Positions 1 through 5,298 of a stretch of DNA of 5,740 nt are shown here, piece after piece (position 1 is the stretch's first letter; each line of letters starts with the position of its first letter). Source of the stretch: Pseudomonadota bacterium (GTDB lineage: Bacteria > Bdellovibrionota_B > Oligoflexia > Oligoflexales > Bin106); NCBI GenBank assembly GCA_026710525.1, contig JAPOQT010000248.1, positions 1 through 5,740 on the forward strand, read 5' to 3'. Both the position numbers and the translations under genes were made by a program. The notes under the pieces were generated by a model. That model was not told the origin of the DNA, searched no databases, and saw nothing but the letters and a program-made list of their open reading frames with translations.

Positions 1-112
1 GTCCAGAAGTGTCTTCGGTCAAACTTTTTTTCTCATCATAACGGACATACCAAAGCAAGCCTAAAGCAGTAGCCAAAAGTAGTCCAGAAAGAACTAGGCC
101 TTTGATTTTCAC
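1..112 (-). CDS. Partial N-terminus of membrane-anchored protein, probably DUF4340 family
   Basis: Only the first 37 codons are inside the window; the gene continues past the left edge. It starts at a GTG (112-110) whose first four bases, GTGA, overlap the stop codon of the GldG-like gene, a classic translational-coupling arrangement. An AGAGGA ribosome binding site lies 7 nt upstream, inside the preceding gene. The readable peptide begins MKIKGLVLSG, has one hydrophobic segment at about residues 5-23 and then a charged stretch (YDEKKSLTED). This fits an N-terminal signal anchor with the rest of the protein outside the cytoplasm. A DUF4340 protein with this N-terminal layout often follows GldG in such operons, so the family call rests on context plus the anchor; the visible part has no diagnostic motif. 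The coding status is fairly secure, the family less so. Confidence 0.72.
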   Translation of the reverse strand, partial: MKIKGLVLSGLLLATALGLLWYVRYDEKKSLTEDTSG

Positions 113-1725
113 GCAGTTTTCCTCTTTCTTACTAACCAATATAGGATTGTTGCTCCCAAGAACAGAAAGGGATAAATAAGTACAATAAAGCTATAAGCAA
201 ACTGAGAAGATGTTGATGACATATTAATGTCACCTTTTTCATATTCTCTCAGAGGAATAGAGACAAAGTTTTTATCTCTGATCATGTACGACACAAGTGA
301 ACCCATAAAATCTCTGTTAGCCGGCGCGTTCATACCGTGATTACTAAAGACATCATTTGATCCAACTAACACCAGTTTACCGAGTTTAGTTTTATCATCC
401 TTATCACTATCATCTGTTGTTGAAGAATCAGACTTTAACAATCGAGAAATACCTACAACCCCATGATGCTGGCCAAAAATAGCATTGTCTTGATTGAGAG
501 GAGATAAATCTGCTTCCGTCATAATACCATCATAACGCAGCATATTCTTATCTGACTCAGCTAGAATCTCAACAGCGTAGTCTTTGCTCTCATCATCAGG
601 CACCTTATTCACAGTCCGAGTCAATCTAAACTGGAGTGACGCACCACCACCCGATGCTCCTTCAGCACTAAATTTCTTGGTAATCTCACTCATGCCGTCG
701 AACTTCGAGACCATAGTCGTCCCTCGACCTAGGAATGTAGCTCGTATATCTTTTGGATGTAATAGAAGCACATCATTGCCAAATTGCAGACCGTATTTTT
801 TAGCCCAATCATTAAGTACCGGTAATGATACCGCAGCCTTAACCGACAGAACAACAGCGCCACCTGATTGCAAATACTTATCAAGAAAAGTCGTTTCAGC
901 CTCTTTAAAATCATATGCCGGATTGGCAACAACTACCAAGTCAGCATTTTCAGGAATCTTAGCCGATTCAAATAAAGATAAGTCTTTAACCGTAATCTTC
1001 TGCTTACCCAGTAATTCTTTCATTAAAGAGAATCCAGCATGATCAGAAGCAGCCACTGAAGGCTCACCATGACCACGAGTAAAGTACACAGTCTTAGTGC
1101 CTTCTTTTTTAATATTCAGCAAAATATTGGTGATTTCTTCTTCAGAAAAAGTCGTAATCTCTGACTGCCGACCACCAAAGTCAAACATAGCTGTGTTTTC
1201 ATTGGTCAACTTAGCAGCCACAGCTTTTTCAGGGTTCCTCATGAGATCAACATAAGTAATATCAAGAGGAGCACCAAACTCTTTATACAATTTAGCCAGG
1301 CGATCAAAGTTCTTTCTGACCTCAGCACTCATAAAATAACCGGTGATCTTAACTTTTTCCTCGGAGTCTTTAAATGTCTTAACCACATCGATAGACGACT
1401 GTGACAGAGAACTTACTTTATTTTTGGTGACATCAACCCGCTTATTCAGAGTATCGGTTTGAGTCACATAAGCCAGGATCACAAGTGCCGCCAAAATAAT
1501 CAACACCATACCGCCAGAGCTAGCACCATACTTTAAACCTTTACGCTTAAAGAATGCTTTAAAGTTCTCAAAATCTGCTACCACCCATGCAGCAAGCACA
1601 CCAAGAGCTAACAGATAGCCAACCCACGGAATCCATGGTAGATGAGTAAACAGTTTACTTAACAACCCTGTGAGGGCTGTTATTAACAAAGTTACGAAAG
1701 GTAGTAGTAAAAATCCGTTATGCAA
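109..1725 (-). CDS. gldG: GldG-family ABC transporter auxiliary protein
   Basis: This is the large exported auxiliary subunit of a GldA/F/G-type ABC system; what such systems carry outside Bacteroidota is not known. With the TTG start at 1725 the protein has 538 residues. It has three hydrophobic segments near the N-terminus (about 4-25, 30-50 and 72-88), a large soluble domain expected in the periplasm, and a C-terminal membrane helix (about 510-531) ending in RKRKTA. Family hallmarks are visible: NKRVDVTKNKVSSLS just after the third helix (the usual 'R.D.T..K..SLS' entry), the VYFTRGHGE motif at about 213-221, GGAVVLSV at about 288-295, and a late GSNDVFSN...NRDFMGSLVSYM block at about 455-481. 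A Ser/Asp-rich acidic loop (about 432-446) looks like a flexible insertion. The start was chosen because GGAGGTGA lies 8 nt upstream; the longer frame would begin at 1740, at the edge of that ribosome site. It follows the permease by 5 nt and overlaps the next gene by 4 nt. Confidence 0.9.
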   Translation of the reverse strand: MHNGFLLLPFVTLLITALTGLLSKLFTHLPWIPWVGYLLALGVLAAWVVADFENFKAFFKRKGLKYGASSGGMVLIILAALVILAYVTQTDTLNKRVDVTKNKVSSLSQSSIDVVKTFKDSEEKVKITGYFMSAEVRKNFDRLAKLYKEFGAPLDITYVDLMRNPEKAVAAKLTNENTAMFDFGGRQSEITTFSEEEITNILLNIKKEGTKTVYFTRGHGEPSVAASDHAGFSLMKELLGKQKITVKDLSLFESAKIPENADLVVVANPAYDFKEAETTFLDKYLQSGGAVVLSVKAAVSLPVLNDWAKKYGLQFGNDVLLLHPKDIRATFLGRGTTMVSKFDGMSEITKKFSAEGASGGGASLQFRLTRTVNKVPDDESKDYAVEILAESDKNMLRYDGIMTEADLSPLNQDNAIFGQHHGVVGISRLLKSDSSTTDDSDKDDKTKLGKLVLVGSNDVFSNHGMNAPANRDFMGSLVSYMIRDKNFVSIPLREYEKGDINMSSTSSQFAYSFIVLIYPFLFLGATILYWLVRKRKTA

Positions 1726-1730
1726 GCCTA

Positions 1731-2504
1731 TCACCTCCAACGCTTCGAATCGTAAGAAACGTTAGCAAAAAATAAAAAACATATAGTCATCAACACAAAA
1801 TAAGACACATCTTCAACCGAAATCACACCATTTAAGAAACTTTCAAAATGACTCAGGGGGGCGAGATACTGGAGAACATTACTTAAAACACCTGATCCAG
1901 CTATCTTAGGAGCTACAAAATCTAAGATAAAGAACGTAAAAATCCCGAGCATGGTAAACAGAAAAGCTAAGAACTGTTGTGAAGTTAAACTCGACACCCA
2001 AATACCAAAAGCCACCTGATACGAAATAAGCAACATCAGCCCAAGATAGCCGACAAGAGTTGCCATAGGCTCTGGATTACCGTAGATCACAAAATAAAGT
2101 GGGAAAACAGAACACAGTAAAACAGCAAAAAGCAGAGTAAAAAAACGAGATAGATACTTACCAAATACCACTGACCATGACGATATTGGTGCTGTTTGCA
2201 GGAAACGAATGGTTTGAGTTTTTAGCTCATCGGCAAAAGCTCCCATAGTTACTGCAGGAAGGATCAAGACAAGCAAAAATTGGAGGTTATAAATCAATCC
2301 TTTAATCAACTCCTGAATCGGTGGTGTATTGCCTCCACCACCCATGCCCATGGGATTTTGCGCAGAAGCTGCGACAAATGATTGAACAAAGGTAGCGAAA
2401 AATATCGCACTAATACCTAATAAGAAGAAAATAAGAGCGCCTGTTCTCGGGGTCGAAAACCCGGACTTAAAATCTTTCGCCGCTATGAGCCAACTTGCAA
2501 GCAC
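1731..2504 (-). CDS. ABC-2 type transporter permease, GldF-like
   Basis: This inner-membrane permease should form the transmembrane channel for the ATPase encoded just upstream. It has 257 residues, normal for the family, with about six hydrophobic segments (roughly 23-43, 72-90, 115-141, 148-171, 178-197 and 234-249). ABC-2 features include a short amphipathic N-terminus (AAKDFKSGF), the conserved post-helix-2 stretch DELKTQTIRFLQTAPIS at about 92-108 (the coupling region, compare 'E...GT...LL..P.S'), and LAPLSHFESFLNGVISVEDV at about 214-233, which closely resembles the GldF C-terminal pattern. A glycine/methionine-rich external loop (PMGMGGGGN, about 51-59) is the only unusual part. The start is GTG at 2504 with AAGGA 6 nt upstream. 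It lies 80 bp after the ATPase gene, and its stop is embedded in the ribosome site of the GldG gene. The substrate cannot be read from the sequence. Confidence 0.9.
   Translation of the reverse strand: MLASWLIAAKDFKSGFSTPRTGALIFFLLGISAIFFATFVQSFVAASAQNPMGMGGGGNTPPIQELIKGLIYNLQFLLVLILPAVTMGAFADELKTQTIRFLQTAPISSWSVVFGKYLSRFFTLLFAVLLCSVFPLYFVIYGNPEPMATLVGYLGLMLLISYQVAFGIWVSSLTSQQFLAFLFTMLGIFTFFILDFVAPKIAGSGVLSNVLQYLAPLSHFESFLNGVISVEDVSYFVLMTICFLFFANVSYDSKRWR
1734..1738 (-). promoter_or_regulatory. Shine-Dalgarno site that sets the GldG start
   Basis: The minus strand reads TTGGAGGTGATAGGCTTG. The GGAGGTGA core fully matches the anti-Shine-Dalgarno end of 16S rRNA and sits 8 nt before the TTG at 1725. 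It also spans the permease stop codon (TGA at 1733-1731), so terminating and initiating ribosomes share the site. The alternative TTG at 1740 abuts this core and has no such site of its own upstream. Confidence 0.8.
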
Positions 2505-2584
2505 AGTGAGTCCTTATAATTAAGTGAAATAAATAAAGTCAATCAGCCTTACTTCAGCCATAATAACATTTGTTACTACCACTA

Positions 2585-3523
2585 TCATTGCTTTTGAGAT
2601 GTCACATTTTGAAAAATACCTTCCAAACTCGAACTTGCTGGAGCTAGTTTTTTAATACCCAAACCTTTATCCAGAACAAATTTCGCCACATCATCAAGTG
2701 CTTCTGGTTTTTCCAAATCAAACTGAATATGATTCTTATCATCTTTACTCGCTTTTGACACACAGGAAAGTCCTTCAATCTGACCCAATAGGTCATCTTG
2801 GTAATGACGGACCGAAAGTACATAGGAGTGTCCTGCAAACTTATTGGCAATATCTTCAAAATCACCCGTCGTCACAATCTTACCTTTATCAATGATCACC
2901 AGCTGATCACAGAGATTCTCAACTTCCTGCAAAATATGGGATGATAGAATAATCGCCTTGTCTTCTTTCAGAGAAAGAATAATGTCCCTAATTTGAGCAA
3001 TTTGTCTAGGATCGAGACCCTCGGTGGGCTCATCAAGCACTAAGACCTCAGGGTCATGAACCAGGGCATGTGCTAAAGCCACCCTTTGCCTGTAACCTTT
3101 TGATAATGAACCAACTAGTTTGTGACTAACATCACTGAGAGCAAGCATTGATATCATGTCGGTCACACGCTGGGTCACCGATGCTTTTTTGTTTTTGTCG
3201 CTTTTTTTAGCCACACCATTAAGCCTAACCGCGTAGGTAATAGACTCTTTCACAGTCATATCTCGGTAAAGGGGAGGAACATCGGGGAGATATCCTATTT
3301 TCTCTTTTGCCTGTATTGGTTCGTCTAAAATATCATAACCACATATTTTGACATGGCCCTTGTCACTACCAATACAACCACAGATAATATCCATAGTCGT
3401 CGTTTTGCCAGCACCGTTGGCTCCCAAAAAACCGACGACATGCCCCTTATTTACCGAAAAACTTACGTTATCTAGGGCTTTCACCCCTTGGTAAGTTTTA
3501 GTCAAGTTAGCAATCTCAAGCAT
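2585..3523 (-). CDS. ABC transporter ATP-binding protein, GldA-like
   Basis: This cytoplasmic ATPase should power the ABC-2 permease encoded next. All main nucleotide-binding motifs are present in the 312 residues: Walker A GANGAGKTT (34-42, K40), signature LSKGYRQR (140-147), Walker B VLVLDEP (160-166, catalytic E165), D-loop EGLDP (168-172) and switch histidine H196 in LSSHI. The Q-loop reads GYLPDVPPLY (77-86), with Asp81 where classical ABC proteins have Gln and GldA/CcmA-like ones usually Glu. A Lys-rich linker (KKSDKNKKAS, about 106-115) lies in the helical domain. The C-terminal part (about 225-312, ending SLEGIFQNVTSQKQ) matches the DUF4162-type extension of this subfamily ('SLE..F...T'). 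The start is ATG at 3523 with AGAGGA 5 nt upstream, making it the only ATG start in the operon. As first gene it is probably read from the promoter near 3657-3685. Confidence 0.95.
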   Translation of the reverse strand: MLEIANLTKTYQGVKALDNVSFSVNKGHVVGFLGANGAGKTTTMDIICGCIGSDKGHVKICGYDILDEPIQAKEKIGYLPDVPPLYRDMTVKESITYAVRLNGVAKKSDKNKKASVTQRVTDMISMLALSDVSHKLVGSLSKGYRQRVALAHALVHDPEVLVLDEPTEGLDPRQIAQIRDIILSLKEDKAIILSSHILQEVENLCDQLVIIDKGKIVTTGDFEDIANKFAGHSYVLSVRHYQDDLLGQIEGLSCVSKASKDDKNHIQFDLEKPEALDDVAKFVLDKGLGIKKLAPASSSLEGIFQNVTSQKQ

Positions 3524-3590
3524 CCTGGTCCTCTTTCATCTACTTTATGATATCAAAATATCAAACTCTTAATCTTAATTTTTGTCTACA

Positions 3591-3609
3591 GCGAGTGGGC
3601 GTCACTCGC
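3591..3609 (-). other. Perfect 7-bp GC-rich hairpin in the ABC operon leader
   Basis: GCGAGTG (3591-3597) and CACTCGC (3603-3609) are exact inverted repeats around a 5-nt loop, in otherwise AT-rich DNA. The hairpin lies 67 bp before the ATPase start codon and downstream of the predicted -10 box, so it would be in the mRNA leader. On neither strand is it followed by a run of T, so it does not look like a rho-independent terminator. It could be an mRNA-stability element, a protein-binding dyad or a remnant. Confidence 0.5.
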
Positions 3610-3656
3610 AAAATAGCCACACATTACTCTTTCACTAACAAGTTAGGACAGAGCAT

Positions 3657-3685
3657 AACATATGGTGTTTTCAATTCATAGTCAA
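3657..3685 (-). promoter_or_regulatory. Candidate sigma-70 promoter for the ABC operon
   Basis: On the minus strand TTGACT (3685-3680, 5 of 6 to consensus) is followed after 17 bp by TATGTT (3662-3657, 4 of 6). Transcription would start near 3650, giving a leader of about 125 nt that includes the hairpin at 3591-3609. A weaker alternative, TAGACA (3588-3583) and TTTGAT (3565-3560) with a 17-bp spacer, lies closer to the gene. This is a consensus match only. Confidence 0.4.
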
Positions 3686-3817
3686 TCATAACAGTTATTT
3701 CTTACCCACCTGACAGCCGTAGCCGAAATAGGTCTTTAGCACTCTTATGACAACAAAGTTATCATCATAATTTTCAATGTCAAGTATGACTCGACAAAAT
3801 AAAGTCACATCTAACAC

Positions 3818-4012
3818 TCAACTGTCGGGTCTAAAAAGTGACACGGTTTCTTCAACGCCCGGCAAAACCCCCTCACCACTTCCTGCTTCCAGCTGAAGTA
3901 TGGGGGTTTCCATAACTATGACCTGTCCTTCGCCTACAGAAAACTTTATATCTTTGCTCTTTAAAGGTTTGAATCCACAGATCTCTCTGAGACTTCCATG
4001 TGGTAATGCCAT
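3818..4012 (-). CDS. Possible small protein, 64 residues, unrecognised
   Basis: I do not recognise this frame. It begins MALPHGSLREICGF at ATG 4012, ends VSLFRPDS, and is acidic and Val/Gly/Glu-rich in the middle (SVGEGQVIVMETPILQLEAG), with a beta-strand-like alternation and no membrane segment. In its favour, the composition is protein-like and a perfect TATAAT lies on the minus strand at 4046-4041, about 29 nt before the ATG. Against it, no convincing ribosome site is visible, the -35 region is poor, an in-frame TGA lies just upstream of the ATG, and an open frame this short is expected by chance in a gap of this size. It overlaps a longer minus-strand frame (3873-4295) in another register and a mostly open plus-strand frame (3786-4061), so at most one of the three is likely to be real. 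It could also be the tail of a decayed gene. Confidence 0.28.
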   Translation of the reverse strand: MALPHGSLREICGFKPLKSKDIKFSVGEGQVIVMETPILQLEAGSGEGVLPGVEETVSLFRPDS

Positions 4013-4229
4013 ATATCATCGATTTCAGGTGGATCTCTATATTATAGTAGGATCTTCTTAACCCTAGGATGCTCATGAAAAACAAAAGTGTTAAACCACC
4101 TCTTGATTTTACTTGCTTTTGATGCGTGCAAAAAATTAATAAAAAACCTATAAAATTATCCCGTTCTTCCGATATTAAGGAAATATCATAATCAGTGTAT
4201 AAAACCTGATAACCACCGATGATGATTTG

Positions 4230-4238
4230 TGTTATAGT
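4230..4238 (+). promoter_or_regulatory. Candidate extended -10 promoter for ihfA operon
   Basis: The plus strand reads TGTTATAGT, an exact TGn extended -10 element followed by TATAGT (5 of 6). No good -35 box lies 16-18 bp upstream, which extended -10 promoters can tolerate. Transcription would start near 4245, giving a leader of about 115 nt that carries the inverted repeat at 4270-4288. I found no better match closer to the ihfA start. Confidence 0.38.
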
Positions 4239-4269
4239 AAGAGTAAGCATATAGGGTGAATAAATTTTT

Positions 4270-4288
4270 CGGTTATGAGTTTTAACCG
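4270..4288 (+). other. 6-bp inverted repeat in the ihfA leader
   Basis: CGGTTA (4270-4275) and TAACCG (4283-4288) form a perfect dyad with a 7-nt centre, preceded by five T residues. It lies between the candidate promoter and the ihfA ribosome site, 72 bp before the start codon. It could be a repressor operator or a leader hairpin. There is no trailing T-run, so it is not an obvious terminator. Confidence 0.4.
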
Positions 4289-4360
4289 CCCTCACTGGAC
4301 ACTCACCATAGCCATGTTGTTGCGTCTACACTAAACTGTGCCAATATTAAAGGAGTATAC

Positions 4361-4684
4361 ATGACACTCACCAAAAGCGTTCTTACCGAACTCATTCAAA
4401 AAAAAACTGGTTACTCTCTGAGAGAGTCAAAAGAATTACTCGAAATGATCCTTGAAGAGATTAAAATCAAGCTGGAAGATGGTGAGTCAGTAAAAATTTC
4501 TGGCTTTGGGCGTTGGACCGTGCGAGATAAAAAACCAAGACCTGGACGTAACCCATCAACAGGGGCGAGTTTAGAGATATCTGCTCGGCGCGTTATCTCT
4601 TTTAATCCATCTATTAAACTCAGAACCATCCTGAATCAGGACCGAGCTCCATCAACAGCCACAGCCGTCAAAGGAAAGAGCTAA
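4361..4684 (+). CDS. ihfA: Integration host factor alpha-like DNA-bending protein (HU/IHF family)
   Basis: This small nucleoid protein should bind and sharply bend DNA as a dimer, affecting transcription, recombination and replication. The 107 residues cover the complete HU/IHF fold: an N-terminal helical dimerisation part (about 3-40), then KISGFGRWTVRDK and the beta-arm RPGRNPSTG (60-68). Pro65 at the arm tip is the residue that intercalates into DNA, followed by ARRVISFNPSIKLR (75-88). The RDK..RPGRNP arm is closer to IHF alpha (RDKNQRPGRNP in E. coli) than to HU or IHF beta, which usually have RTGRNP. A short tail after about residue 95 (QDRAPSTATAVKGKS) is slightly longer than usual and looks disordered. 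AGGAG lies 5 nt before the ATG at 4361. The adenosyltransferase gene follows 20 bp downstream with no terminator between. The partner IHF beta is not in the window, so it could act as a homodimer or pair with a distant gene. Confidence 0.93.
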   Translation: MTLTKSVLTELIQKKTGYSLRESKELLEMILEEIKIKLEDGESVKISGFGRWTVRDKKPRPGRNPSTGASLEISARRVISFNPSIKLRTILNQDRAPSTATAVKGKS

Positions 4685-4704
4685 CATTTGTTTAGGGCAA
4701 ATAC

Positions 4705-5298
4705 GTGAGACTGACAAAAATTTACACCAAAACAGGAGATCAAGGACACACTCAATTAGCTACTGGTGGCGCCAAAGTCCCAAAAGACCATATCCGCATC
4801 CAAGCTTATGGTGATATCGATGAGCTCAGTTGTTTTGTGGGTGATCTCGTAAGTCACGCACTTGCTTATGATCTCCCAAAGACCTATCAATCAATGTGCC
4901 AGACGATCCAACAAGAACTTTTCGATATCGGTGGCGAACTATCTTTTCCGGAAGATAAACCAATCACCGATTATTCCCCTTGTTACCTCCGCGCATCTTC
5001 CTCGTTGAGGCTAGAACAAGAAATAGACACCATGAATAGTGACCTTGAGCATTTAAAGAATTTTATTGTCCCTGGCGGTCATCCACTCGGGAGCAAATCC
5101 CATATTTGTCGAGCAGTGTCAAGGCGAGCTGAACGCTCTCTTGTCCATCTAGCTCAACAGGAAAACGTCCGACAAGAATTACTGCAATACCTCAATCGGC
5201 TTAGCGATTGGTTTTTTGTCTTGAGCAGAATAATCAACAAACATTATCAGCACCCAGAGGTCTTATGGAATCAAGCAAGATACTCGGATTCAAACTAA
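4705..5298 (+). CDS. pduO: PduO-type ATP:cob(I)alamin adenosyltransferase
   Basis: This cytoplasmic enzyme transfers the adenosyl group of ATP to cob(I)alamin to make coenzyme B12 (adenosylcobalamin), for use by enzymes such as methylmalonyl-CoA mutase or class II ribonucleotide reductase. The 197 residues show the whole family pattern: RLTKIYTKTGDQG (2-14, ATP triphosphate-binding loop), GGAKVPKDH (21-29), IQAYGDIDELSCFVG (32-46), FIVPGGH (120-126), CRAVSRRAER (135-144, the conserved RRxER active-site helix) and YLNRLSDWFFVLSR (162-175). No key residue appears to be missing. The start is GTG at 4705 with AGGG 7 nt upstream, 20 bp after ihfA, so the two are probably co-transcribed. The last 34 bp are shared with the next gene in another frame. 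It is unrelated in fold to the CobA/BtuR-type enzyme. No other B12 gene lies in the window, so it probably salvages or completes the cofactor. Confidence 0.95.
   Translation: MRLTKIYTKTGDQGHTQLATGGAKVPKDHIRIQAYGDIDELSCFVGDLVSHALAYDLPKTYQSMCQTIQQELFDIGGELSFPEDKPITDYSPCYLRASSSLRLEQEIDTMNSDLEHLKNFIVPGGHPLGSKSHICRAVSRRAERSLVHLAQQENVRQELLQYLNRLSDWFFVLSRIINKHYQHPEVLWNQARYSDSN

Larger units (their letters stand above)
3524..4360. other. Divergent intergenic region, 837 bp, no secure gene
   Basis: This AT-rich gap separates the leftward ABC operon from the rightward ihfA-adenosyltransferase genes, so it must hold promoters for both. It contains candidate promoters (3657-3685 minus, 4230-4238 plus) and two perfect short hairpins (3591-3609 and 4270-4288). 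It also has an 8-bp tandem repeat ATATCAAA x2 at 3550-3565, just upstream of the ATPase ribosome site. Several overlapping open frames of doubtful status lie in 3786-4295. I saw no tRNA, no rho-independent terminator with a U-tract, and no recognisable transposon end. From about 3690 to 3785 I can see nothing specific. Confidence 0.6.

Noticed and set aside
729..932. 67-codon minus-strand frame
   Set aside because: It lies within the GldG-family gene in another register, with no coding features.
584..1042. 152-codon plus-strand open frame
   Set aside because: It lies entirely antisense to the well-supported GldG-family gene and has no recognisable domain; it is a shadow of that gene's codon pattern.
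2644..2895. Short frames on both strands inside the ATPase gene
   Set aside because: They overlap the conserved C-terminal domain of the ATPase and look like out-of-frame translations of it.
3759..3790. Perfect TTGACA on the minus strand (3784-3779)
   Set aside because: No acceptable -10 hexamer lies at 16-18 bp; the best match nearby is at a 14-bp spacing.
4311..4350. TTGTTG with TATTAA just before ihfA as a promoter
   Set aside because: The 22-bp spacing is too long and the start of transcription would fall inside the ribosome site.
3524..4360. Possible tRNA, CRISPR array or insertion-sequence end in the intergenic region
   Set aside because: No cloverleaf arms, regularly spaced repeats or terminal inverted repeats with target duplication could be seen by eye.
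4411..4629. 72-codon frame antisense to ihfA
   Set aside because: It is fully antisense to a gene with strong family identity, without its own ribosome site.
5208..5264. Upstream extension of the last gene
   Set aside because: It would lengthen the overlap with the adenosyltransferase's conserved helix; the ATG at 5265 has a ribosome site and directly precedes the basic tail.
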